From contig JAJYUO010000009.1 of NCBI GenBank assembly GCA_021792485.1, positions 1 through 16,536 on the forward strand: 16,536 nt of DNA, written 5' to 3'. A model generated the notes under the pieces. It did no database searches. It was not told where the DNA came from and was given only the letters and a program-made list of their open reading frames with translations. Position numbers and translations under genes: made by a program. This DNA comes from Thermoplasmata archaeon. Its GTDB lineage: Archaea > Thermoplasmatota > Thermoplasmata > Lutacidiplasmatales > UBA184. Positions 1-7,318 of this stretch are shown here, in pieces (the first letter of the stretch is position 1; every line of letters begins with the position of its first letter).

Positions 1-234
1 GAGCTCGCGTCGCGCCGCGAGCGCTTCGCTGACCCGGCGCGAAGGGTCCTCGGGCGGGGGATCGCCATACAATAGAAGATGAGCGATCGACTCATAGCGC
101 GTCCCGGGAACGAGCTCGCGAATGTCGAAGCCGCGGTAGACCAGCGAGCCGACCTCCCCATCGACCCAGCTGATCTTGGACTGCCCGACGACCAGACCGT
201 CGAGCCCGCGGCCACCGGCCGATCCGTCGGGCAT
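1..234 (-). CDS. gltA: Citrate synthase, N-terminal part (cut by window start)
   Basis: Condenses oxaloacetate with acetyl-CoA to citrate at the entry of the TCA cycle. Reading the minus strand from the ATG at 234-232 gives 78 codons without a stop, running off the window. The protein carries the citrate synthase N-terminal signature: GLDGLVVGQSKISWVDGE (residues 10-27), then LVYRGFDIRELVPG (31-44) and a SIAHLLLYGDPP segment (49-60). The catalytic His/Asp residues lie beyond the edge and cannot be checked, so a 2-methylcitrate synthase is also possible. The frame stays open upstream of the ATG, but I chose this start because the family similarity begins shortly after it. It is divergent from ribK across a 160-bp spacer. 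Confidence 0.85.
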   Translation of the reverse strand, partial: MPDGSAGGRGLDGLVVGQSKISWVDGEVGSLVYRGFDIRELVPGTRYESIAHLLLYGDPPPEDPSRRVSEALAARREL

Positions 235-394
235 ACCGCCACGAGCACGAGCGGGCTCAAAACGTTCCGCGGCCGGTTGCGTGAACGTTAAAGAAACCTC
301 CCCGCTGCCTGCGGGCGGGAGGGGCTCGGGCGTCGGCGCCTCTCTACCCAAGGAACTCCGAGAACATGATCGCCGGGCAGAGGAGGGCTAGGCC
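235..394. promoter_or_regulatory. Divergent spacer between citrate synthase and ribK
   Basis: This 160-bp spacer should hold promoters for both directions. The only A/T-rich element is GTTAAAGAAA (about 286-295), which reads TTTCTTTAAC on the minus strand. It sits about 50-60 nt from the citrate synthase ATG and about 100 nt from the ribK ATG. Two copies of the palindrome AACGTT lie at 261-266 and 284-289, 23 bp apart. A small GC hairpin (CCCGC 301-305 / GCGGG 311-315) is also present. The promoter assignment is inferred from base composition and position only. Confidence 0.3.
381..386 (+). promoter_or_regulatory. Ribosome binding site of ribK
   Basis: A perfect AGGAGG lies 8 nt before the ATG at 395. 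It favours that start over the in-frame ATG at 416 and shows that this transcript has a leader rather than being leaderless. Confidence 0.75.
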
Positions 395-1126
395 ATGCAC
401 GGCCTGGCCGACGGCATGATCCCTTCTTCGGATTCCCCCGCGCCCGCGAAGTCGCCAACCAACCGCTCCCGCTCGGAGGAACTTCGCGTCCTCCGCGCGC
501 TCGCGGTGGCCGGAGCGGATCGAGGAACGATCGAAGTGACGTCGCGGGAGGTAGGCCGACAGATCGGGATGAGCCAGCAAGCGGCGGACCGACGCCTCCT
601 CGCGCTGGAGCGCGCCGGCGACATCGCGAGAACGGTGCACGGCCGCCGGCCCCGGCTCAGCCTCACCGCGCAAGGCATCGACGCTCTGCGCGCGGAGTAC
701 CAATCGCTCCGGCGCATCTTCGAGGGACCGAGCCGCCTCGAGCTTCACGGGATCGTCGTATCCGGGCTCGGAGAGGGGCGCTATTACCTGAGCCAGCCGG
801 GGTACGCGGAGCAGTTCCCCTCGCGCATCGGCTACGCACCCTTCCCAGGGACGCTCAACGTGCGCCTCGATGGAGAGATGCGCCGCCGCGCCGCGATGGT
901 GAAGCAGTGGACCGGAATCCGTATCGACGGCTTCCAAGCGAGCGGCCGGACTTTTGGGGGCGCGATGTGCATTCCCGCGAAGATCGGAGGCTCGCCGGGC
1001 CATCTCATCCGCCCGGACCGGACGCATTACGAGGACGTCGTCGAGTTCGTAGCCCCGGTTTCGTTGCGGGAGAAGCTGAAGCTCATCGACGCGAGTCCGG
1101 TCGACATCGAGCTTGAGGAGCCGTGA
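395..1126 (+). CDS. ribK: CTP-dependent riboflavin kinase with N-terminal winged helix
   Basis: Phosphorylates riboflavin to FMN using CTP, the archaeal counterpart of the ATP-dependent RibF kinase (EC 2.7.1.161). The 243-residue protein has two parts. Residues about 27-105 form a MarR-like winged helix (VGRQIGMSQQAADRRLLALE, 53-72). Residues 115-243 form the DUF120/RibK barrel, with GLGEGRYYLSQPGY (124-137), the nucleotide/metal loop PFPGTLNVRL (149-158) and the C-terminal THYEDVVEFVAPVSLREKL (210-228). Many archaeal RibK proteins carry this helix-turn-helix (HTH) domain; some, such as the Methanocaldococcus enzyme, lack it. The HTH suggests the enzyme may also regulate transcription, but that is inference. 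The stop overlaps the GTG start of the next gene (GTGA), so the two are probably translationally coupled. Confidence 0.93.
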   Translation: MHGLADGMIPSSDSPAPAKSPTNRSRSEELRVLRALAVAGADRGTIEVTSREVGRQIGMSQQAADRRLLALERAGDIARTVHGRRPRLSLTAQGIDALRAEYQSLRRIFEGPSRLELHGIVVSGLGEGRYYLSQPGYAEQFPSRIGYAPFPGTLNVRLDGEMRRRAAMVKQWTGIRIDGFQASGRTFGGAMCIPAKIGGSPGHLIRPDRTHYEDVVEFVAPVSLREKLKLIDASPVDIELEEP

Positions 1127-2142
1127 CGACGCCTTCGTTGGCCCGGCGAGTCGCCACCGAGCGCCGGCCCGATCCGGCACCGCCCGAAGCGGCTTCGAAG
1201 TACGTCAACCAATGGGTCGAGCCCGAAGCGATTGGGGACGAACGCGTCCCCGCCTTCGTCCTGATTCTGAAGACGCGCGGGTGTTACTGGGCCGACGTCA
1301 AAGGCTGCTCCATGTGCGGATACTCTAAGGACACGCTCGGACGCTCCGCGACGCCCGGCGAATTGGCCGCGCAACTGGAGCGCGCCGCCCGCCGCTACCG
1401 CAACGAGCCGTACGTGAAGATCTATACGTCGGGGAGCTTCTTGGACGACCGCGAGGTCGATCCCGCGAGCCGTCTGGCCGTCGTCCGCGCGTTCTCCAAC
1501 GCACGTCGCCTCTTGTTCGAGACGCTCCCGGAGTTCCCGACGGACGCGGCCCTGGGGCCGCTAAAGGAGGCCTTCCCGGGAGAGCTCGAAGTCGCCCTCG
1601 GCCTCGAGTCCACGGACCCGGTGGTCCTGCGGCGGTACGTCAACAAAGGAGCGTCGCCGGCGGAGTACCTCGCGGCGGCCGACCGCGTGCGCGCGCTGGG
1701 CGCGCGGGCGAAGGGCTACCTTCTGCTCAAACCGCCGTACCTCACGGAAGAGGAGGCGGTTCAGGACGTCGTCCGCAGCATCGTGACGGCGGCGGAGCAC
1801 TTCGATGCGCTGTCGATCAATCCCGTGCACATCCAGAACGGGACCGTCGTGGAGTGGCTCTACCACCGGGGCCGATACCGCCCTCCCTGGCTGTGGAGCG
1901 TCGTCGAAGGGTTGGCCCGGGGGGCCCGCGCGCGGGGATCGGCTCGCCTCGTCTCGTTTCCAACCGCGGGGGGGCTCGCGCGGGGGCCGCACAACTGCGG
2001 AGCGTGCGACGCGCGCGTTCTCGCAGCGATCCAGGAAGCGTCGCTCGACCAGCGGTTCGACGGGCTGGCCGACCTCGACTGTGCGTGCCGCTCGGAGTAC
2101 GCGGCGGTGCGACGCTTGGAGGTTCTCGGCGTCGAGGCATGA
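1123..2142 (+). CDS. raSEA: Archaeosine biosynthesis radical SAM protein RaSEA
   Basis: RaSEA acts with ArcS to convert the lysine adduct of preQ0 at position 15 of archaeal tRNAs into archaeosine by radical SAM chemistry. The 339-residue length fits the family. The likely 4Fe-4S cysteines are C54, C62 and C65 in TRGCYWADVKGCSMCGYSKD (51-70), a Cx7Cx2C spacing rather than the classic Cx3Cx2C. The strand-2 motif KIYTSGSFLDD follows (99-109). The C-terminal signature is GPHNCGACD (288-296) plus the LDCAC pair at C320/C322, a second cysteine cluster. The GTG start overlaps the ribK stop by 4 bases; the stop overlaps the nadE ATG (ATGA). An Elp3-like enzyme is the main alternative, but the acetyltransferase domain is absent. 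The ArcS partner is not in the window. Confidence 0.85.
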   Translation: MTTPSLARRVATERRPDPAPPEAASKYVNQWVEPEAIGDERVPAFVLILKTRGCYWADVKGCSMCGYSKDTLGRSATPGELAAQLERAARRYRNEPYVKIYTSGSFLDDREVDPASRLAVVRAFSNARRLLFETLPEFPTDAALGPLKEAFPGELEVALGLESTDPVVLRRYVNKGASPAEYLAAADRVRALGARAKGYLLLKPPYLTEEEAVQDVVRSIVTAAEHFDALSINPVHIQNGTVVEWLYHRGRYRPPWLWSVVEGLARGARARGSARLVSFPTAGGLARGPHNCGACDARVLAAIQEASLDQRFDGLADLDCACRSEYAAVRRLEVLGVEA

Positions 2143-2954
2143 CCGCGGAGGATCTTGTTCCGCATCTGCCCGAGCATGCGGTCGAGACGATCACCTCGTT
2201 CCTCCGCTCGCACTGCCTCTACCACGGAAACGAAGGGGCCGTCGTCGGCCTTTCGGGCGGAGTCGATAGCGCGATCGTCGCCCGCTTGGCTCGCGATGCT
2301 CTCGGTGAGGCGAGGGTCCTGGGCGTCTCGATGCCCGACGCTTCGTACCCGGCGGACCTCGCGCGGGAGACCGATCAGTACGCCCGATCGCTCGGGATCG
2401 AATACCGGACGCTCGGCATCGATGCGATCGAGGCGGCCTACCGGGCGACGGTTCCGGAAATCACCGACCGGGTGACCCTCGGGAACACCAAGGCGCGGAT
2501 TCGCATGAGCCTCCTCTACTCCCTCGCTCGGGAGAGGCGGCGGGTAGTGGTCGGGACCGGGAACAAGTCCGAGCTCTTGCTCGGATATTTCACGAAGTAC
2601 GGCGACGGCGGCGCCGATCTCATGCCGATCGGAGACCTCTATAAGACCGAGGTATGGGAGCTCTCGGCGCGACTCGACCTGCCGAGGTCGATCCGGGAGC
2701 GCGCGCCGACCGCCGGGCTATGGGAGGGCCAGACCGACGAGGCGGAGTTGGGGCTTCCCTACGCCCGGCTCGACCGCATCCTCCACGGGCTCGAGCGAGG
2801 AATCCCGGAGGAGGAGATCGCAGTTCGCACGGGCGAGCCCGTCGAACGGGTGCGCCAGTACGCCCAACGGGTCGTCGCCCATCGCCACAAGCGGCGGACC
2901 CCCCCGATACCGAAGATCGGGGACCGGACGATCGGCGTCGATTGGGACCCGTAG
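2139..2954 (+). CDS. nadE: NH3-dependent NAD+ synthase
   Basis: Amidates nicotinic acid adenine dinucleotide to NAD+ with ATP and ammonia, the last step of NAD synthesis. At 271 residues it has only the synthetase domain and no glutaminase domain, so free ammonia is the expected nitrogen donor. The ATP-binding P-loop is SGGVDS (39-44). The synthetase core GTGNKSELLLGYFTKYGD (139-156) is followed by GADLMPIGDLYKT (158-170). The second substrate loop is APTAGLWEGQTDEAELG (189-205). The ATG overlaps the raSEA stop by 4 bases; the frame is open further upstream inside raSEA, but this start fits the family length and the operon's overlap pattern. The C-terminal tail is rich in His, Lys and Arg, as is common in archaeal NadE. 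Confidence 0.95.
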   Translation: MTAEDLVPHLPEHAVETITSFLRSHCLYHGNEGAVVGLSGGVDSAIVARLARDALGEARVLGVSMPDASYPADLARETDQYARSLGIEYRTLGIDAIEAAYRATVPEITDRVTLGNTKARIRMSLLYSLARERRRVVVGTGNKSELLLGYFTKYGDGGADLMPIGDLYKTEVWELSARLDLPRSIRERAPTAGLWEGQTDEAELGLPYARLDRILHGLERGIPEEEIAVRTGEPVERVRQYAQRVVAHRHKRRTPPIPKIGDRTIGVDWDP

Positions 2955-3026
2955 CGGTCCGGCCAACGTTTTGTGCGGCGACGCGTGATTGGAGCGGACC
3001 TTTCGGGGCTTCTGAGAGACACGTAG

Positions 3027-3911
3027 ATGGACCGAGCGACCTACCAGCGCCTCTACGACGCGCTTGCGACCGTCGAGGACGTGCACCGCATCGCGCACGA
3101 GGAGCACCGGGACGAAAATCTCCTTTTCGTGATCCACACGCACCGGGTCACGCGCGACGCGACCCGGCGATTCTACCCGGTGCAACGCCAGATCCCCCGG
3201 TTGGTGGCGCAGTGGAGGCGGGGACGCTCGATGCTCGACATCGCACGGGAGTGGCGGTTCCCTCCGGTGCTGATGGGCCAGATGATGCTCAAGGAGCTCG
3301 GCATACCGCGACGTAAGGTCTGGCAGGTCTTCCTGCACCCCGACACCGCACCGGACGCGCGCCTGCGCACCGAGGTAGCCCGGTTGCTCGAGGCCGACCT
3401 CATCTACTCGCCTCGCGGCATGGAGCTCCAGCGGGCCCGCGGCAAGGAGGGGGAGGAACGCCTCCAACGATGGCTCGAGCGGCATGGAGTCGGCTACCGC
3501 ACCGAGAGCGACCTGCGGGGCAAGTACGCGAAGACCCCGGACGCGCTCTTGGACGATCCGATCTACTTCTACGGACAGAAGATCACATGGATCGAGTCGA
3601 AGGCCAACTTCGGGGACGACGTCGAACTGCGCAAAAACCTCCGCCGGCAGCTCGGCCCGTACACCGAGCTCTTCGGCGAGGGGGCGGTCGTCTACTGGTA
3701 CGGCTACATCGACAACGCGCCGTCGCCGCCCGGCATCTTGCTCTGGGACGCGGAAACGATCGAGGGGCTCACTCCGAGCGTCGAGCCTCACTCCGTGGGA
3801 ACTCCCGCTGTGCGCCCGACGAGAGATCACGCTCGACGATCGCATCCGGGCCGGCCTCCTTCAGACCTAGGATCCACGCGCGCCGCGCACGCCGACGCGC
3901 GGCTTCCCTGA
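3027..3911 (+). CDS. CDIN1-like TPD-motif putative nuclease with HTH domain
   Basis: The function is not established. The protein resembles the TPD-motif family that includes human CDIN1 (C15orf41), regarded as a PD-(D/E)xK-like nuclease fold preceded by a helix-turn-helix. In its 294 residues I see an HTH-like stretch at about 57-92 (RGRSMLDIAREW, then VLMGQMMLKELG). The motif KTPDALLDDPI (169-179) contains T-P-D, and WIESKANFGDD (188-198) contains the E-x-K half (E190, K192). The aromatic strand VVYWYGYIDN (221-230) follows. From residue 248 onward the C-terminus is wholly antisense to hisS and is rich in Arg, Pro and Ser; recognisable domain ends near WDAETIEGL (240-248). It lies 72 bp after nadE with no clear ribosome binding site. 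The fold assignment is confident; DNA or RNA cleavage is inferred. Confidence 0.75.
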   Translation: MDRATYQRLYDALATVEDVHRIAHEEHRDENLLFVIHTHRVTRDATRRFYPVQRQIPRLVAQWRRGRSMLDIAREWRFPPVLMGQMMLKELGIPRRKVWQVFLHPDTAPDARLRTEVARLLEADLIYSPRGMELQRARGKEGEERLQRWLERHGVGYRTESDLRGKYAKTPDALLDDPIYFYGQKITWIESKANFGDDVELRKNLRRQLGPYTELFGEGAVVYWYGYIDNAPSPPGILLWDAETIEGLTPSVEPHSVGTPAVRPTRDHARRSHPGRPPSDLGSTRAAHADARLP

Positions 3912-5070
3912 GCTGTCGCGCGAACGAGCGGCCCAGCAGGTCCGCGTCGGCGCTGATGCCGCGGTTCCGCAGGTCTCGGACGAGACGGGTCGCCTCGCGC
4001 CGCAGGTCCTCGCGCACGCAGATCACGTACGTATCGATGGGAGGCTCGCCGTCGGGCCAGCGCTGGTTCTGGCGCAGGAGGCCCTCCAACGTCTGGTCGC
4101 CGATCGCCAGCCCCACCGCGGGGGTCGGAGGGCCCCCGAAGAGCTCGATGAGATGGTCGTACCGTCCGCCTCCGAAGAGCGCCCTCCCGTCGCCGGACGT
4201 GGCGAATGCCTCGAAGACCGAGGACGTGTAGTACGCGAGGCCCCGCACCACGGTCGGGTCCACGACGATGCGGTCGACGATCCCGGCCGCCTCCGCGAGA
4301 TCTAGGATCCGCCGCAGTCGATCGAGCCCTTCCCGCGCGGGAGCGTCCAGGCCCGGGGAGGCGATCCGATCGAAGAACGGCTCGGCTTCGCCCGGGCGGA
4401 TCCCGGTCGCCACCGATCGGAAGAGCTCGTGGAGCTCACGCGCATCGTCGGAGGAGAGCCCCGCGCGGCCGAGCTCGGTGCGGAACTCGTCCGGCGAGCT
4501 CTTGCGGAAGCGGTCTACGGCATGGAAGTACGGGGCGGACTCCCGCATGCCCCGGGCCCGGCCGATGCCCTCTGCGAGCGCCCGGTCGTTGATACGGAAC
4601 GTATAGAGCCCCTCGGCACCGGCGCTGTCGAGGACCGCGGCCGACGTGGCGAGGACCTCGACCTCGGCCTCGATCCCCGGCACGCCCAAGACGTCGAGGT
4701 TGAACTGGGAGAATTCGCGCTCCCTTCCCGCCTGCGGGTCCTCGAAACGCCATAACTTGGAGACCGTGAACCACTTGACCGGAAGAGGCTCGGACTTCGC
4801 GCGCGCGCCGTAGACGCGGGCGAGGGAGGGGGTCGTCTCGGGAACGAGGGCGACGTGACGACCTCCCTTGTCCGTAAAGTCCCAGAGCTGACGGACGATT
4901 TCCTCGCCGCTCTTGGTCGTGAAGAGATCCAGCGCCTCGACGCTCGGGGTCTCGAGCTCCACAAACCCGCTGCGTCGCGCCGCCGCGCGCATCTGCGCAC
5001 GGATCTGCGAGCGGGCCCCCGCATCCGGGGGCGTATAGTCCCGGAATCCCTTCAGCGGCGCGCTCGTCAT
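3769..5070 (-). CDS. hisS: Histidyl-tRNA synthetase
   Basis: Class II synthetase that charges tRNA-His. The 433-residue length is normal. The N-terminus has PLKGFRDYTPPDA (5-17). Motif 2 is FTVSKLWRFEDPQAGRERE (101-119), followed by FSQFNLDVLG. The HisRS-specific signature VVRGLAYYTSSVFEAF (274-289) carries the catalytic Arg. Motif 3 spans ALFGGGRYDHLIELFGGP (297-314) and continues into the PAVGLAIG segment (317-324). The anticodon-binding domain runs from about 345 to the end. The alanine in RGLAYY, where many bacterial enzymes have Asp, also occurs in other HisRS groups, so I do not read it as inactivating. The ATG at 5070-5068 follows tiaS by 22 bp. The last 47 codons lie opposite the end of the TPD-motif gene. 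Confidence 0.95.
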   Translation of the reverse strand: MTSAPLKGFRDYTPPDAGARSQIRAQMRAAARRSGFVELETPSVEALDLFTTKSGEEIVRQLWDFTDKGGRHVALVPETTPSLARVYGARAKSEPLPVKWFTVSKLWRFEDPQAGREREFSQFNLDVLGVPGIEAEVEVLATSAAVLDSAGAEGLYTFRINDRALAEGIGRARGMRESAPYFHAVDRFRKSSPDEFRTELGRAGLSSDDARELHELFRSVATGIRPGEAEPFFDRIASPGLDAPAREGLDRLRRILDLAEAAGIVDRIVVDPTVVRGLAYYTSSVFEAFATSGDGRALFGGGRYDHLIELFGGPPTPAVGLAIGDQTLEGLLRQNQRWPDGEPPIDTYVICVREDLRREATRLVRDLRNRGISADADLLGRSFARQLREAARRRARRAWILGLKEAGPDAIVERDLSSGAQREFPRSEARRSE

Positions 5071-5091
5071 CCCTCCCGGCACCGAGGTCCA

Positions 5092-5099
5092 TCTAAAAA
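5092..5099 (-). promoter_or_regulatory. T-rich element between tiaS and hisS (TATA-like or T-tract terminator)
   Basis: The minus strand reads TTTTTAGA across the tiaS stop codon, the only A/T-rich stretch nearby. Its centre is about 25 nt before the hisS ATG, the distance expected of an archaeal TATA box driving a leaderless hisS transcript. A T5 run could instead act as an archaeal T-tract terminator after tiaS. The sequence alone does not decide between them. Confidence 0.3.
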
Positions 5100-6424
5100 G
5101 AGAGCGCGTCGCCGGGCGCCTCGGGTCCGAGCGGAGCGAGGTGGCGTCGCGCGCTCGGAGTCGGGTGATAGGCGCCCGGGGGAAGCGGAGCCGGCCTCGT
5201 CGCGCGCCGAGCGGCTTCGGGAGGCCAGCGCGCCCCGCACGATCGGCAGCGATACCCGCGGGCGCGGCCCAGCGAGTGCGACGGGCGGGTGCAGCGGGGA
5301 CACGTGGGAGGAAGCGGCGGCCCCCGCTCGGGGCTCCAGCGCTGCACCTCGATGCCCTCGATCCGGAGGACCGGTTCGATCCCCCGCGAACCCCAGACCG
5401 CGATCCGGTCGCCCACGTCCAGGAGACGCGCCACGCGCGGCAGGGTCTTCGTGGGCTCGAAGGCGACGCACGCGATCGTCCGTCCCTTCGCGTCGACGAG
5501 GGGGAACGTGACGTGGCCGCCCGGCCGGGAGTGAGGGGGCGCCCCGACACGGCCGCGGATGCGCCCGCTCGTACGCGGGGCGAGGGCATCGATCCCGATC
5601 GTCCGGAGATGATCCCCGGTTCCTTGATTCGTCCGAAAGAGGACCCACCGCTCGACCGGCTCGCTGCGAACGATCCGTCTCGCGCGCATCGCGGCCATCG
5701 GGGTCCGAGCCCGCAGTCCGTAGAGGATGGGGCAGGGGGTGTGGGGGGCGACCAGGAGGCGACGCGTTCGGGCATCCCAGCACAGGAACAGATCGGGATA
5801 GGTGCTCTGAGCTGTGCGGACCGAGCGTGCGTCGATCTTCCTCGGTTGACCGATCCGGTCCGGGATGCGGTATGCGATCGCCTCGAACGTCGCGTGGCGT
5901 CCCGGCCACGCCAGGGACGCGGCCGCCCCGACCGCTCCCTGCCCGCTACCGATGGCGCGCAGCCGGCCGCCATGGGCCCGAACGATGCGCCGGGCATCGG
6001 CGGTCGGGACGATCTCGCGGACGGCCCTCCAGTATAGGCGGGCGGGCATGCGTCGGGGAGACGAGACCATCGCGGGGTCCGTTCCGGGGACATCCCGCTG
6101 GGAGCGTTGGCAAACTACGTTCCACGCCGCGCGCTCCCAGTCCTCTGCCTCCCGCGCGGGCAGATCCCGTCCGGCGCGGTAGGACCAGATCGCACGGCCG
6201 GCGATCTCCCCGACCACCTGGCGAGGGCCGCGCCCCCGTCCGAAGCAGGCGCTCAGCGCGGCGTTCCCTCGCGTCTTCCATGGGATGTTGGGATTGAGCC
6301 GGACCAGGCGCGGCAATCCGATGAGATCGATACCGCGGTCGCGGGCCAGGGCCAGCAGCTCGGTGAGGACCCAGGTCGTGCACCCGCCGCGCGGGCTGTC
6401 GGTGTCGTCGATCCCGATCCACAT
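5093..6424 (-). CDS. tiaS: tRNA(Ile2) 2-agmatinylcytidine synthetase TiaS
   Basis: Attaches agmatine to C34 of the CAU-anticodon tRNA-Ile so that it reads AUA codons; an archaea-specific essential modification. The 443-residue protein begins with the kinase-like domain signature IGIDDTDSPRGGCTTWVL (3-20) and LNPNIPWKTRGNAAL (43-57). The middle domain has GSGQGAVGAAASLA (159-172), the HTPCPILYGLRA segment (228-239) and TNQGTGDHL (265-273). An OB-fold-like region follows, then a zinc ribbon with C375, C378, C393 and C396. The family's usual TNQGTD reads TNQGTG here (G270). The ATG lies 18 bp after korB, and a CGGGT/ACCCG hairpin occupies that gap. Its presence implies a genomic tRNA-Ile(CAU), not in this window. 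Confidence 0.93.
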   Translation of the reverse strand: MWIGIDDTDSPRGGCTTWVLTELLALARDRGIDLIGLPRLVRLNPNIPWKTRGNAALSACFGRGRGPRQVVGEIAGRAIWSYRAGRDLPAREAEDWERAAWNVVCQRSQRDVPGTDPAMVSSPRRMPARLYWRAVREIVPTADARRIVRAHGGRLRAIGSGQGAVGAAASLAWPGRHATFEAIAYRIPDRIGQPRKIDARSVRTAQSTYPDLFLCWDARTRRLLVAPHTPCPILYGLRARTPMAAMRARRIVRSEPVERWVLFRTNQGTGDHLRTIGIDALAPRTSGRIRGRVGAPPHSRPGGHVTFPLVDAKGRTIACVAFEPTKTLPRVARLLDVGDRIAVWGSRGIEPVLRIEGIEVQRWSPERGPPLPPTCPRCTRPSHSLGRARGYRCRSCGARWPPEAARRATRPAPLPPGAYHPTPSARRHLAPLGPEAPGDALSF

Positions 6425-6442
6425 CCGGGTCGAACCCGCCCC

Positions 6443-7315
6443 CTACGTGACGGAGCGGATCAGCTTCGTGTACCCGGCTAGGTTCGCGTCGATCGAGAGG
6501 TCGGCCCGAGCCGGACCGAGGTCGTCCGGCAGCAGGGCTTTCTCGAGGCCGATCTCGTCCTTCTCGTTCTCGGAAGGCCGGTGCATGACGCCGACCGGGA
6601 TCTTCCCCTTCTCGCGGGTCTCCTGGCAGAGGCGGAACATCACCTGCCGATCGGTTGGATCATACCCGTCGAGCTTCGAGACGTCCTGGATCTTCTCCCG
6701 CCAGAGCTTGTAGGTGTCGTTGTAGGTGACGCACGGGGAGAGGTCCTCGATGAAGGCGAACCCGCGGTGGTCCTGGGTGAACCGAAGGGCTTCGACGAGG
6801 ATGGCGGTCATCGCCTTCGGATCACCGGAGAATGTGCGGGCGATGTAGTTCGGCACGGGGATGGAGAGCGAGGTCAGGATCGCGTCGAACGGGTGCTCGA
6901 TGTTCCCCTCGAAACCGATCTGGCTCGTCGGCGAAGCCTGGCCCTTGGTAAGCCCGTAGGTCTCGTTGTTCATGACGAGGTAGACGAGGCTCACGTTGTG
7001 CTTGAACGCGTGGATGAAGTGCCCCATGCCGATCGCGTATCCGTCGCCGTCGCCGCCCGCCGCAACGACCGTCAACTGGGGGTTCGCCAACTTGACCCCG
7101 ATCGCCTGGGCCAACAGCCTCCCGTGCAGCGCGTGGATTCCGTTGACCTCGAGGAAATTGTGGATCGATCCCGAGCAACCGATGCCCCCCACGAGCGCGA
7201 GCTGGTGCGGAGGGATCTTGAGTTCGTTCGCGGCTTTCTTCACCGCGGCGAGGACCCCAAAGTCCCCGCAACCCGGGCACCAGATCGGCTGGACCGGCTT
7301 GGCGGATTGTACCAT
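6443..7315 (-). CDS. korB: 2-oxoacid:ferredoxin oxidoreductase, beta subunit
   Basis: Catalytic subunit that binds thiamine diphosphate and a 4Fe-4S cluster and oxidatively decarboxylates a 2-oxoacid to acyl-CoA, passing electrons to ferredoxin. The 290 residues match two-subunit archaeal enzymes. The cluster cysteines are visible: C13 and C16 in IWCPGCGDFG, C47 in GGIGCSG, and C195 in EDLSPCVTYND. The thiamine diphosphate site is AAGGDGDGYAIGMGH (85-99) plus NNETYGLTKGQASPT (116-130), with K124 in the substrate loop. It starts 3 bp after korA ends, so the subunits are co-translated. Substrate choice (2-oxoglutarate, pyruvate or broad) cannot be fixed from the sequence; the symbol is given for the family. 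Confidence 0.93.
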   Translation of the reverse strand: MVQSAKPVQPIWCPGCGDFGVLAAVKKAANELKIPPHQLALVGGIGCSGSIHNFLEVNGIHALHGRLLAQAIGVKLANPQLTVVAAGGDGDGYAIGMGHFIHAFKHNVSLVYLVMNNETYGLTKGQASPTSQIGFEGNIEHPFDAILTSLSIPVPNYIARTFSGDPKAMTAILVEALRFTQDHRGFAFIEDLSPCVTYNDTYKLWREKIQDVSKLDGYDPTDRQVMFRLCQETREKGKIPVGVMHRPSENEKDEIGLEKALLPDDLGPARADLSIDANLAGYTKLIRSVT

Positions 7316-7318
7316 GGT

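Noticed and set aside
2956..3000. GGTCCG/CGGACC inverted repeat in the nadE-TPD spacer
   Set aside because: Six bases with a 33-nt gap is expected by chance in GC-rich sequence.
2718..3845. Minus-strand open frame (375 codons) opposite nadE and the TPD gene
   Set aside because: It crosses two plus-strand genes with intact motifs and shows no domain of its own.
4222..4260. Asp-to-Ala change in the HisRS RGLDYY signature as an inactivating mutation
   Set aside because: RGLAYY variants occur in other HisRS groups and the catalytic Arg is intact.
3769..6093. A single 774-codon minus-strand frame that would fuse an N-terminal extension to HisRS
   Set aside because: The upstream 341 codons overlap tiaS in another frame and look like Arg/Ser/Pro shadow sequence; HisRS homology begins at the ATG at 5070.
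6426..6438. GGGTTCGACCC-like sequence before tiaS that resembles a tRNA T-arm
   Set aside because: The T-stem does not pair in the tRNA register, and no acceptor, D or anticodon arms surround it; it is just a CGGGT/ACCCG hairpin in an 18-bp gap.
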